From Hippasteria phrygiana (Eukaryota > Echinodermata > Asteroidea > Valvatida > Goniasteridae): a stretch of 64,000 nt of DNA. Location of the stretch: positions 662,642 through 726,641 of the forward strand of contig JAZGUH010000369.1 in the NCBI GenBank assembly GCA_037893225.1, read 5' to 3'. Position numbers and translations under genes: made by a program. Shown here piece after piece: positions 12,190 through 26,200 of this stretch. Within the stretch, counting starts at the first letter, position 1; the number at the start of each line of letters is the position of its first letter. Under the pieces are notes generated by a model. It saw nothing but the letters and a program-made list of their open reading frames with translations, was not told the DNA's origin and made no database searches.

Positions 12190-12420
12190 GCAATTATGAA
12201 TGAGTAAAGCAAGTCATACCCTAGGGAATTTGACAGGCATGGAGCAATAAATAGAAGGTAATATGCACACAGATGGAGGCCGGGAAGAAAATAAACATTG
12301 CGAGGTTTGAATTTTCTCCACAAGTTTTAACTCTAAGAAGCCGCCGATAATTGCAACATGTAGCGCCAGATCTAAGCTATCCATACATGTCAAAATTACT
12401 GAATTTGGTTGATATTTCAT
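12190..12420. repeat. Reference monomer, class B (231 bp)
   Basis: Mosaic body: T33, G65, A74 as in S, then A88 and G95 as in Fa, then T137 as in S. Seven copies end at 10571, 12420, 14039, 17740, 21441, 23522 and 28611 (the last has C74). Each opens a higher-order repeat of domain II and is followed by a Y monomer. Confidence 0.9.
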
Positions 12421-13808
12421 GCAATTATGAATGAGTAAAGCAAGTCATACCCTAGGGAATTTGACAGGCATGGAGCAATAAATATAAGGTAATATGCACA
12501 CAGATGTTGGCCGGAAAGAAAATAAACATTGCGAGGTTTGAATTTTCTCCACAAGTTTTAACTCTAAGAAGCCGCCGATAATTGCAACATGTAGCGCCAG
12601 ATCTAAGCTATCCATACATGTCAAAATTACTGAATTTGGTTGATATTTCATGCAATTATGAATGAGTAAAGCAAGTCCATACCCCAGGGAATTTGACAGG
12701 CATGGAGCAATAAATAAAAGGTAATCTGCACACAGATGGTGGCCGGGAAGAAAATAAACATTGCGAGGTTTGAATTTTCTCCACAAGTGTTAACTCTAAG
12801 AAGCCGCCGATAATTGCAACATGTAGCGCCAGATCTAAGCTATCCATACATGTCAAAATTACTGAATTTGGTTGATATTTCATGCAATTATGAATGAGTA
12901 AAGCAAGTCATACCCTAGGGAATTTGACAGGCATGGAGCAATAAATAAAAGGTAATCTGCACACAGATGGTGGCCGGGAAGAAAATAAACATTGCGAGGT
13001 TTGAATTTTCTCCACAAGTGTTAACTCTAAGAAGCCGCCGATAATTGCAACATGTAGCGCCAGATCTAAGCTATCCATACATGTCAAAATTACTGAATTT
13101 GGTTGATATTTCATGCAATTATGAATGAGTAAAGCAAGTCATACCCTAGGGAATTTGACAGGCATGGAGCAATAAATAGAAGGTAATATGCACACAGATG
13201 TTGGCCGGAAAGAAAATAAACATTGCGAGGTTTGAATTTTCTCCACAAGTTTTAACTCTAAGAAGCCGCCGATAATTGCAACATGTAGCGCCAGATCTAA
13301 GCTATCCATACATGTCAAAATTACTGAATTTGGTTGATATTTCATGCAATTATGAATGAGTAAAGCAAGTCCATACCCCAGGGAATTTGACAGGCATGGA
13401 GCAATAAATAAAAGGTAATCTGCACACAGATGGTGGCCGGGAAGAAAATAAACATTGCGAGGTTTGAATTTTCTCCACAAGTGTTAACTCTAAGAAGCCG
13501 CCGATAATTGCAACATGTAGCGCCAGATCTAAGCTATCCATACATGTCAAAATTACTGAATTTGGTTGATATTTCATGCAATTATGAATGAGTAAAGCAA
13601 GTCATACCCCAGGGAATTTGACAGGCATGGAGCAATAAATAAAAGGTAATCTGCACACAGATGGTGGCCGGGAAGAAAATAAACATTGCGAGGTTTGAAT
13701 TTTCTCCACAAGTGTTAACTCTAAGAAGCCGCCGATAATTGCAACATGTAGCGCCAGATCTAAGCTATCCATACATGTCAAAATTACTGAATTTTGTTGA
13801 TATTTCAT
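12190..13808. repeat. Domain II unit 2 (7-mer, 1619 bp)
   Basis: B 12420, Y 12651, Fc 12883, R 13114, S 13345, Fc 13577, F 13808 (T218). It equals the 9-monomer theme without the last F and Fa. Confidence 0.85.
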
Positions 13809-16800
13809 GCAATTATGAATGAGTAAAGCAAGTCATACCCTAGGGAATTTGACAGGCATGGAGCAATAAATAGAAGGTAATATGCACACAGATGGAGGCC
13901 GGGAAGAAAATAAACATTGCGAGGTTTGAATTTTCTCCACAAGTTTTAACTCTAAGAAGCCGCCGATAATTGCAACATGTAGCGCCAGATCTAAGCTATC
14001 CATACATGTCAAAATTACTGAATTTGGTTGATATTTCATGCAATTATGAATGAGTAAAGCAAGTCATACCCTAGGGAATTTGACAGGCATGGAGCAATAA
14101 ATATAAGGTAATATGCACACAGATGTTGGCCGGAAAGAAAATAAACATTGCGAGGTTTGAATTTTCTCCACAAGTTTTAACTCTAAGAAGCCGCCGATAA
14201 TTGCAACATGTAGCGCCAGATCTAAGCTATCCATACATGTCAAAATTACTGAATTTGGTTGATATTTCATGCAATTATGAATGAGTAAAGCAAGTCCATA
14301 CCCCAGGGAATTTGACAGGCATGGAGCAATAAATAAAAGGTAATCTGCACACAGATGGTGGCCGGGAAGAAAATAAACATTGCGAGGTTTGAATTTTCTC
14401 CACAAGTGTTAACTCTAAGAAGCCGCCGATAATTGCAACATGTAGCGCCAGATCTAAGCTATCCATACATGTCAAAATTACTGAATTTGGTTGATATTTC
14501 ATGCAATTATGAATGAGTAAAGCAAGTCATACCCTAGGGAATTTGACAGGCATGGAGCAATAAATAAAAGGTAATCTGCACACAGATGGTGGCCGGGAAG
14601 AAAATAAACATTGCGAGGTTTGAATTTTCTCCACAAGTGTTAACTCTAAGAAGCCGCCGATAATTGCAACATGTAGCGCCAGATCTAAGCTATCCATACA
14701 TGTCAAAATTACTGAATTTGGTTGATATTTCATGCAATTATGAATGAGTAAAGCAAGTCATACCCTAGGGAATTTGACAGGCATGGAGCAATAAATAGAA
14801 GGTAATATGCACACAGATGTTGGCCGGAAAGAAAATAAACATTGCGAGGTTTGAATTTTCTCCACAAGTTTTAACTCTAAGAAGCCGCCGATAATTGCAA
14901 CATGTAGCGCCAGATCTAAGCTATCCATACATGTCAAAATTACTGAATTTGGTTGATATTTCATGCAATTATGAATGAGTAAAGCAAGTCCATACCCCAG
15001 GGAATTTGACAGGCATGGAGCAATAAATAAAAGGTAATCTGCACACAGATGGTGGCCGGGAAGAAAATAAACATTGCGAGGTTTGAATTTTCTCCACAAG
15101 TGTTAACTCTAAGAAGCCGCCGATAATTGCAACATGTAGCGCCAGATCTAAGCTATCCATACATGTCAAAATTACTGAATTTGGTTGTTATGTCATGCAA
15201 TTATGAATGAGTAAAGCAAGTCATACCCTAGGGAATTTGACAGGCATGGAGCAATAAATAAAAGGTAATCTGCACACAGATAGTGGCCGGGAAGAAAATA
15301 AACATTGCGAGGTTTGAATTTTCTCCACAAGTGTTAACTCTAAGAAGCCGCCGATAATTGCAACATGTAGCGCCAGATCTAAGCTATCCATACATGTCAA
15401 AATTACTGAATTTGGTTGATATTTCATGCAATTATGAATGAGTAAAGCAAGTCATACCCCAGGGAATTTGACAGGCATGGATCAATAAATAAAAGGTAAT
15501 CTGCACACAGATGGTGGCCGGGAAGAAAATAAACATTGCGAGGTTTGAATTTTCTCCACAAGTGTTAACTCTAAGAAGCCGCCGATAATTGCAACATGTA
15601 GCGCCAGATCTAAGATATCCATACATGTCAAAATTACTGAATTTGGTTGATATTTCATGCAATTATGAATGAGTAAAGCAAGTCCATACCCCAGGGAATT
15701 TGACATGCATGGAGCAATAAATAGACGGTAACATGTACACAGATGTTGGCCGGAAAGAAAATAAACATTGCGAGGTTTGAATTTTCTCCACAAGTTTTAA
15801 CTCTAAGAAGCCGCCGATAATTGCAACATGTAGCGCCAGATCTAAGCTATCCATACATGTCAAAATTACTGAATTTGGTTGATATTTCATGCAATTATGA
15901 ATGAGTAAAGCAAGTCCATACCCCAGGGAATTTGACAGGCATGGAGCAATAAATAAAAGGTAATCTGCACACAGATGGTGGCCGGGAAGAAAATAAACAT
16001 TGCGAGGTTTAAATTTTCTCCACAAGTGTTAACTCTAAGAAGCCGCCGATAATTGCAACATGTAGCGCCAGATCTAAGCTATCCATACATGTCAAAATTA
16101 CTGAATTTGGTTGATATTTCATGCAATTATGAATGAGTAAAGCAAGTCATACCCTAGGGAATTTGACAGGCATGGAGCAATAAATAAAAGGTAATCTGCA
16201 CACAGATGGTGGCCGGGAAGAAAATAAACATTGCGAGGTTTGAATTTTCTCCACAAGTGTTAACTCTAAGAAGCCGCCGATAATTGCAACATGTAGCGCC
16301 AGATCTAAGCTATCCATACATGTCAAAATTACTGAATTTGGTTGATATTTCATGCAATTATGAATGAGTAAAGCAAGTCATACCCTAGGGAATTTGACAG
16401 GCATGGAGCAATAAATAGAAGGTAATATGCACACAGATGTTGGCCGGAAAGAAAATAAACATTGCGAGGTTTGAATTTTCTCCACAAGTTTTAACTCTAA
16501 GAAGCCGCCGATAATTGCAACATGTAGCGCCAGATCTAAGCTATCCATACATGTCAAAATTACTGAATTTGGTTGATATTTCATGCAATTATGAATGAGT
16601 AAAGCAAGTCCATACCCCAGGGAATTTGACAGGCATGGAGCAATAAATAAAAGGTAATCTGCACACAGATGGTGGCCGGGAAGAAAATAAACATTGCGAG
16701 GTTTGAATTTTCTCCACAAGTGTTAACTCTAAGAAGCCGCCGATAATTGCAACATGTAGCGCCAGATCTAAGCTATCCATACATGTCAAAATTACTGAAT

Positions 16801-19800
16801 TTGGTTGATATTTCATGCAATTATGAATGAGTAAAGCAAGTCATACCCCAGGGAATTTGACAGGCATGGAGCAATAAATAAAAGGTAATCTGCACACAGA
16901 TGGTGGCCGGGAAGAAAATAAACATTGCGAGGTTTGAATTTTCTCCACAAGTGTTAACTCTAAGAAGCCGCCGATAATTGCAACATGTAGCGCCAGATCT
17001 AAGCTATCCATACATGTCAAAATTACTGAATTTTGTTGATATTTCATGCAATTATGAATGAGTAAAGCAAGTCATACCCCAGGGAATTTGACAGGCATGG
17101 AGCAATAAATAAAAGGTAATCTGCACACAGATGGTGGCCGGGAAGAAAATAAACATTGCGAGGTTTGAATTTTCTCCACAAGTGTTAACTCTAAGAAGCC
17201 GCCGATAATTGCAACATGTAGCGCCAGATCTAAGCTATCCATACATGTCAAAATTACTGAATTTGGTTGATATTTCATGCAATTATGAATGAGTAAAGCA
17301 AGTCATACCCCAGGGAATTTGACAGGCATGGAGCAATAAATAAAAGGTAATCTGCACACAGATGGAGGCCGGGAAGAAAATAAACATTGCGAGGTTTGAA
17401 TTTTCTCCACAAGTGTTAACTCTAAGAAGCCGCCGATAATTGCAACATGTAGCGCCAGATCTAAGCTATCCATACATGTCAAAATTACTGAATTTGGTTG
17501 ATATTTCATGCAATTATGAATGAGTAAAGCAAGTCATACCCTAGGGAATTTGACAGGCATGGAGCAATAAATAGAAGGTAATATGCACACAGATGGAGGC
17601 CGGGAAGAAAATAAACATTGCGAGGTTTGAATTTTCTCCACAAGTTTTAACTCTAAGAAGCCGCCGATAATTGCAACATGTAGCGCCAGATCTAAGCTAT
17701 CCATACATGTCAAAATTACTGAATTTGGTTGATATTTCATGCAATTATGAATGAGTAAAGCAAGTCATACCCTAGGGAATTTGACAGGCATGGAGCAATA
17801 AATATAAGGTAATATGCACACAGATGTTGGCCGGAAAGAAAATAAACATTGCGAGGTTTGAATTTTCTCCACAAGTTTTAACTCTAAGAAGCCGCCGATA
17901 ATTGCAACATGTAGCGCCAGATCTAAGCTATCCATACATGTCAAAATTACTGAATTTGGTTGATATTTCATGCAATTATGAATGAGTAAAGCAAGTCCAT
18001 ACCCCAGGGAATTTGACAGGCATGGAGCAATAAATAAAAGGTAATCTGCACACAGATGGTGGCCGGGAAGAAAATAAACATTGCGAGGTTTGAATTTTCT
18101 CCACAAGTGTTAACTCTAAGAAGCCGCCGATAATTGCAACATGTAGCGCCAGATCTAAGCTATCCATATATGTCAAAATTACTGAATTTGGTTGATATTT
18201 CATGCAATTATGAATGAGTAAAGCAAGTCATACCCTAGGGAATTTGACAGGCATGGAGCAATAAATAAAAGGTAATCTGCACACAGATGGTGGCCGGGAA
18301 GAAAATAAACATTGCGAGGTTTGAATTTTCTCCACAAGTGTTAACTCTAAGAAGCCGCCGATAATTGCAACATGTAGCGCCAGATCTAAGCTATCCATAC
18401 ATGTCAAAATTACTGAATTTGGTTGATATTTCATGCAATTATGAATGAGTAAAGCAAGTCATACCCTAGGGAATTTGACAGGCATGGAGCAATAAATAGA
18501 AGGTAATATGCACACAGATGTTGGCCGGAAAGAAAATAAACATTGCGAGGTTTGAATTTTCTCCACAAGTTTTAACTCTAAGAAGCCGCCGATAATTGCA
18601 ACATGTAGCGCCAGATCTAAGCTATCCATACATGTCAAAATTACTGAATTTGGTTGATATTTCATGCAATTATGAATGAGTAAAGCAAGTCCATACCCCA
18701 GGGAATTTGACAGGCATGGAGCAATAAATAAAAGGTAATCTGCACACAGATGGTGGCCGGGAAGAAAATAAACATTGCGAGGTTTGAATTTTCTCCACAA
18801 GTGTTAACTCTAAGAAGCCGCCGATAATTGCAACATGTAGCGCCAGATCTAAGCTATCCATACATGTCAAAATTACTGAATTTGGTTGTTATGTCATGCA
18901 ATTATGAATGAGTAAAGCAAGTCATACCCTAGGGAATTTGACAGGCATGGAGCAATAAATAAAAGGTAATCTGCACACAGATAGTGGCCGGGAAGAAAAT
19001 AAACATTGCGAGGTTTGAATTTTCTCCACAAGTGTTAACTCTAAGAAGCCGCCGATAATTGCAACATGTAGCGCCAGATCTAAGCTATCCATACATGTCA
19101 AAATTACTGAATTTGGTTGATATTTCATGCAATTATGAATGAGTAAAGCAAGTCATACCCCAGGGAATTTGACAGGCATGGATCAATAAATAAAAGGTAA
19201 TCTGCACACAGATGGTGGCCGGGAAGAAAATAAACATTGCGAGGTTTGAATTTTCTCCACAAGTGTTAACTCTAAGAAGCCGCCGATAATTGCAACATGT
19301 AGCGCCAGATCTAAGATATCCATACATGTCAAAATTACTGAATTTGGTTGATATTTCATGCAATTATGAATGAGTAAAGCAAGTCCATACCCCAGGGAAT
19401 TTGACATGCATGGAGCAATAAATAGACGGTAACATGTACACAGATGTTGGCCGGAAAGAAAATAAACATTGCGAGGTTTGAATTTTCTCCACAAGTTTTA
19501 ACTCTAAGAAGCCGCCGATAATTGCAACATGTAGCGCCAGATCTAAGCTATCCATACATGTCAAAATTACTGAATTTGGTTGATATTTCATGCAATTATG
19601 AATGAGTAAAGCAAGTCCATACCCCAGGGAATTTGACAGGCATGGAGCAATAAATAAAAGGTAATCTGCACACAGATGGTGGCCGGGAAGAAAATAAACA
19701 TTGCGAGGTTTAAATTTTCTCCACAAGTGTTAACTCTAAGAAGCCGCCGATAATTGCAACATGTAGCGCCAGATCTAAGCTATCCATACATGTCAAAATT

Positions 19801-21210
19801 ACTGAATTTGGTTGATATTTCATGCAATTATGAATGAGTAAAGCAAGTCATACCCTAGGGAATTTGACAGGCATGGAGCAATAAATAAAAGGTAATCTGC
19901 ACACAGATGGTGGCCGGGAAGAAAATAAACATTGCGAGGTTTGAATTTTCTCCACAAGTGTTAACTCTAAGAAGCCGCCGATAATTGCAACATGTAGCGC
20001 CAGATCTAAGCTATCCATACATGTCAAAATTACTGAATTTGGTTGATATTTCATGCAATTATGAATGAGTAAAGCAAGTCATACCCTAGGGAATTTGACA
20101 GGCATGGAGCAATAAATAGAAGGTAATATGCACACAGATGTTGGCCGGAAAGAAAATAAACATTGCGAGGTTTGAATTTTCTCCACAAGTTTTAACTCTA
20201 AGAAGCCGCCGATAATTGCAACATGTAGCGCCAGATCTAAGCTATCCATACATGTCAAAATTACTGAATTTGGTTGATATTTCATGCAATTATGAATGAG
20301 TAAAGCAAGTCCATACCCCAGGGAATTTGACAGGCATGGAGCAATAAATAAAAGGTAATCTGCACACAGATGGTGGCCGGGAAGAAAATAAACATTGCGA
20401 GGTTTGAATTTTCTCCACAAGTGTTAACTCTAAGAAGCCGCCGATAATTGCAACATGTAGCGCCAGATCTAAGCTATCCATACATGTCAAAATTACTGAA
20501 TTTGGTTGATATTTCATGCAATTATGAATGAGTAAAGCAAGTCATACCCCAGGGAATTTGACAGGCATGGAGCAATAAATAAAAGGTAATCTGCACACAG
20601 ATGGTGGCCGGGAAGAAAATAAACATTGCGAGGTTTGAATTTTCTCCACAAGTGTTAACTCTAAGAAGCCGCCGATAATTGCAACATGTAGCGCCAGATC
20701 TAAGCTATCCATACATGTCAAAATTACTGAATTTTGTTGATATTTCATGCAATTATGAATGAGTAAAGCAAGTCATACCCCAGGGAATTTGACAGGCATG
20801 GAGCAATAAATAAAAGGTAATCTGCACACAGATGGTGGCCGGGAAGAAAATAAACATTGCGAGGTTTGAATTTTCTCCACAAGTGTTAACTCTAAGAAGC
20901 CGCCGATAATTGCAACATGTAGCGCCAGATCTAAGCTATCCATACATGTCAAAATTACTGAATTTGGTTGATATTTCATGCAATTATGAATGAGTAAAGC
21001 AAGTCATACCCCAGGGAATTTGACAGGCATGGAGCAATAAATAAAAGGTAATCTGCACACAGATGGAGGCCGGGAAGAAAATAAACATTGCGAGGTTTGA
21101 ATTTTCTCCACAAGTGTTAACTCTAAGAAGCCGCCGATAATTGCAACATGTAGCGCCAGATCTAAGCTATCCATACATGTCAAAATTACTGAATTTGGTT
21201 GATATTTCAT
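13809..21210. repeat. Two tandem 16-mer HORs (3701 bp each)
   Basis: Copy 1 is 13809-17509 and copy 2 is 17510-21210. Order with copy 1 ends: B 14039, Y 14270, Fc 14502, R 14733, S 14964, Fc 15196, R 15427, F 15658, alpha 15890, Fc 16122, R 16353, S 16584, Fc 16816, F 17047, F 17278, Fa 17509. Copy 2 repeats every rare variant at +3701: T223/G227 in Fc 15196 and 18897, A86 in the next R, T55 and A188 in the next F, A120 in Fc 16122 and 19823, T218 in F 17047 and 20748. A clear difference is T197 in Fc 18203 but not in 14502. The next unit continues the match up to about 18886/22587. Confidence 0.92.
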
Positions 21211-23291
21211 GCAATTATGAATGAGTAAAGCAAGTCATACCCTAGGGAATTTGACAGGCATGGAGCAATAAATAGAAGGTAATATGCACACAGATGGAGG
21301 CCGGGAAGAAAATAAACATTGCGAGGTTTGAATTTTCTCCACAAGTTTTAACTCTAAGAAGCCGCCGATAATTGCAACATGTAGCGCCAGATCTAAGCTA
21401 TCCATACATGTCAAAATTACTGAATTTGGTTGATATTTCATGCAATTATGAATGAGTAAAGCAAGTCATACCCTAGGGAATTTGACAGGCATGGAGCAAT
21501 AAATATAAGGTAATATGCACACAGATGTTGGCCGGAAAGAAAATAAACATTGCGAGGTTTGAATTTTCTCCACAAGTTTTAACTCTAAGAAGCCGCCGAT
21601 AATTGCAACATGTAGCGCCAGATCTAAGCTATCCATACATGTCAAAATTACTGAATTTGGTTGATATTTCATGCAATTATGAATGAGTAAAGCAAGTCCA
21701 TACCCCAGGGAATTTGACAGGCATGGAGCAATAAATAAAAGGTAATCTGCACACAGATGGTGGCCGGGAAGAAAATAAACATTGCGAGGTTTGAATTTTC
21801 TCCACAAGTGTTAACTCTAAGAAGCCGCCGATAATTGCAACATGTAGCGCCAGATCTAAGCTATCCATATATGTCAAAATTACTGAATTTGGTTGATATT
21901 TCATGCAATTATGAATGAGTAAAGCAAGTCATACCCTAGGGAATTTGACAGGCATGGAGCAATAAATAAAAGGTAATCTGCACACAGATGGTGGCCGGGA
22001 AGAAAATAAACATTGCGAGGTTTGAATTTTCTCCACAAGTGTTAACTCTAAGAAGCCGCCGATAATTGCAACATGTAGCGCCAGATCTAAGCTATCCATA
22101 CATGTCAAAATTACTGAATTTGGTTGATATTTCATGCAATTATGAATGAGTAAAGCAAGTCATACCCTAGGGAATTTGACAGGCATGGAGCAATAAATAG
22201 AAGGTAATATGCACACAGATGTTGGCCGGAAAGAAAATAAACATTGCGAGGTTTGAATTTTCTCCACAAGTTTTAACTCTAAGAAGCCGCCGATAATTGC
22301 AACATGTAGCGCCAGATCTAAGCTATCCATACATGTCAAAATTACTGAATTTGGTTGATATTTCATGCAATTATGAATGAGTAAAGCAAGTCCATACCCC
22401 AGGGAATTTGACAGGCATGGAGCAATAAATAAAAGGTAATCTGCACACAGATGGTGGCCGGGAAGAAAATAAACATTGCGAGGTTTGAATTTTCTCCACA
22501 AGTGTTAACTCTAAGAAGCCGCCGATAATTGCAACATGTAGCGCCAGATCTAAGCTATCCATACATGTCAAAATTACTGAATTTGGTTGATATTTCATGC
22601 AATTATGAATGAGTAAAGCAAGTCATACCCCAGGGAATTTGACAGGCATGGAGCAATAAATAAAAGGTAATCTGCACACAGATGGTGGCCGGGAAGAAAA
22701 TAAACATTGCGAGGTTTGAATTTTCTCCACAAGTGTTAACTCTAAGAAGCCGCCGATAATTGCAACATGTAGCGCCAGATCTAAGCTATCCATACATGTC
22801 AAAATTACTGAATTTTGTTGATATTTCATGCAATTATGAATGAGTAAAGCAAGTCATACCCCAGGGAATTTGACAGGCATGGAGCAATAAATAAAAGGTA
22901 ATCTGCACACAGATGGTGGCCGGGAAGAAAATAAACATTGCGAGGTTTGAATTTTCTCCACAAGTGTTAACTCTAAGAAGCCGCCGATAATTGCAACATG
23001 TAGCGCCAGATCTAAGCTATCCATACATGTCAAAATTACTGAATTTGGTTGATATTTCATGCAATTATGAATGAGTAAAGCAAGTCATACCCCAGGGAAT
23101 TTGACAGGCATGGAGCAATAAATAAAAGGTAATCTGCACACAGATGGAGGCCGGGAAGAAAATAAACATTGCGAGGTTTGAATTTTCTCCACAAGTGTTA
23201 ACTCTAAGAAGCCGCCGATAATTGCAACATGTAGCGCCAGATCTAAGCTATCCATACATGTCAAAATTACTGAATTTGGTTGATATTTCAT
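21211..23291. repeat. Domain II unit 5 (9-mer, 2081 bp)
   Basis: B 21441, Y 21672, Fc 21904 (T197), R 22135, S 22366, Fc 22598, F 22829 (T218), F 23060, Fa 23291. This is the simplest full form of the domain II theme. T197 in Fc 21904 is shared with Fc 18203 in the preceding 16-mer, so this unit derives from that copy. Confidence 0.88.
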
Positions 23292-26200
23292 GCAATTATG
23301 AATGAGTAAAGCAAGTCATACCCTAGGGAATTTGACAGGCATGGAGCAATAAATAGAAGGTAATATGCACACAGATGGAGGCCGGGAAGAAAATAAACAT
23401 TGCGAGGTTTGAATTTTCTCCACAAGTTTTAACTCTAAGAAGCCGCCGATAATTGCAACATGTAGCGCCAGATCTAAGCTATCCATACATGTCAAAATTA
23501 CTGAATTTGGTTGATATTTCATGCAATTATGAATGAGTAAAGCAAGTCATACCCTAGGGAATTTGACAGGCATGGAGCAATAAATATAAGGTAATATGCA
23601 CACAGATGTTGGCCGGAAAGAAAATAAACATTGCGAGGTTTGAATTTTCTCCACAAGTTTTAACTCTAAGAAGCCGCCGATAATTGCAACATGTAGCGCC
23701 AGATCTAAGCTATCCATACATGTCAAAATTACTGAATTTGGTTGATATTTCATGCAATTATGAATGAGTAAAGCAAGTCCATACCCCAGGGAATTTGACA
23801 GGCATGGAGCAATAAATAAAAGGTAATCTGCACACAGATGGTGGCCGGGAAGAAAATAAACATTGCGAGGTTTGAATTTTCTCCACAAGTGTTAACTCTA
23901 AGAAGCCGCCGATAATTGCAACATGTAGCGCCAGATCTAAGCTATCCATACATGTCAAAATTACTGAATTTGGTTGATATTTCATGCAATTATGAATGAG
24001 TAAAGCAAGTCATACCCTAGGGAATTTGACAGGCATGGAGCAATAAATAAAAGGTAATCTGCACACAGATGGTGGCCGGGAAGAAAATAAACATTGCGAG
24101 GTTTGAATTTTCTCCACAAGTGTTAACTCTAAGAAGCCGCCGATAATTGCAACATGTAGCGCCAGATCTAAGCTATCCATACATGTCAAAATTACTGAAT
24201 TTGGTTGATATTTCATGCAATTATGAATGAGTAAAGCAAGTCATACCCTAGGGAATTTGACAGGCATGGAGCAATAAATAGAAGGTAATATGCACACAGA
24301 TGTTGGCCGGAAAGAAAATAAACATTGCGAGGTTTGAATTTTCTCCACAAGTTTTAACTCTAAGAAGCCGCCGATAATTGCAACATGTAGCGCCAGATCT
24401 AAGCTATCCATACATGTCAAAATTACTGAATTTGGTTGATATTTCATGCAATTATGAATGAGTAAAGCAAGTCCATACCCCAGGGAATTTGACAGGCATG
24501 GAGCAATAAATAAAAGGTAATCTGCACACAGATGGTGGCCGGGAAGAAAATAAACATTGCGAGGTTTGAATTTTCTCCACAAGTGTTAACTCTAAGAAGC
24601 CGCCGATAATTGCAACATGTAGCGCCAGATCTAAGCTATCCATACATGTCAAAATTACTGAATTTGGTTGATATTTCATGCAATTATGAATGAGTAAAGC
24701 AAGTCATACCCCAGGGAATTTGACAGGCATGGAGCAATAAATAAAAGGTAATCTGCACACAGATGGTGGCCGGGAAGAAAATAAACATTGCGAGGTTTGA
24801 ATTTTCTCCACAAGTGTTAACTCTAAGAAGCCGCCGATAATTGCAACATGTAGCGCCAGATCTAAGCTATCCATACATGTCAAAATTACTGAATTTGGTT
24901 GATATTTCATGCAATTATGAATGAGTAAAGCAAGTCATACCCCAGGGAATTTGACAGGCATGGATCAATAAATAAAAGGTAATCTGCACACAGATGGTGG
25001 CCGGGAAGAAAATAAACATTGCGAGGTTTGAATTTTCTCCACAAGTGTTAACTCTAAGAAGCCGCCGATAATTGCAACATGTAGCGCCAGATCTAAGCTA
25101 TCCATACATGTCAAAATTACTGAATTTGGTTGATATTTCATGCAATTATGAATGAGTAAAGCAAGTCATACCCCAGGGAATTTGACAGGCATGGAGCAAT
25201 AAATAAAAGGTAATCTGCACACAGATGGAGGCCGGGAAGAAAATAAACATTGCGAGGTTTGAATTTTCTCCACAAGTGTTAACTCTAAGAAGCCGCCGAT
25301 AATTGCAACATGTAGCGCCAGATCTAAGATATCCATACATGTCAAAATTACTGAATTTGGTTGATATTTCATGCAATTATGAATGAGTAAAGCAAGTCCA
25401 TACCCCAGGGAATTTGACATGCATGGAGCAATAAATAGACGGTAACATGTACACAGATGTTGGCCGGAAAGAAAATAAACATTGCGAGGTTTGAATTTTC
25501 TCCACAAGTTTTAACTCTAAGAAGCCGCCGATAATTGCAACATGTAGCGCCAGATCTAAGCTATCCATACATGTCAAAATTACTGAATTTGGTTGATATT
25601 TCATGCAATTATGAATGAGTAAAGCAAGTCCATACCCCAGGGAATTTGACAGGCATGGAGCAATAAATAAAAGGTAATCTGCACACAGATGGTGGCCGGG
25701 AAGAAAATAAACATTGCGAGGTTTGAATTTTCTCCACAAGTGTTAACTCTAAGAAGCCGCCGATAATTGCAACATGTAGCGCCAGATCTAAGCTATCCAT
25801 ACATGTCAAAATTACTGAATTTGGTTGATATTTCATGCAATTATGAATGAGTAAAGCAAGTCATACCCTAGGGAATTTGACAGGCATGGAGCAATAAATA
25901 AAAGGTAATCTGCACACAGATGGTGGCCGGGAAGAAAATAAACATTGCGAGGTTTGAATTTTCTCCACAAGTGTTAACTCTAAGAAGCCGCCGATAATTG
26001 CAACATGTAGCGCCAGATCTAAGCTATCCATACATGTCAAAATTACTGAATTTGGTTGATATTTCATGCAATTATGAATGAGTAAAGCAAGTCATACCCT
26101 AGGGAATTTGACAGGCATGGAGCAATAAATAGAAGGTAATATGCACACAGATGTTGGCCGGAAAGAAAATAAACATTGCGAGGTTTGAATTTTCTCCACA

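Noticed and set aside
15483..15793. Frame differences such as the 76- and 103-codon frames near 15.4-15.8 kb and 19.1-19.5 kb as distinct genes
   Set aside because: They arise from single substitutions (T55, A188, and the T223/G227 neighbour) that remove or add stop codons in other frames of the same monomer.
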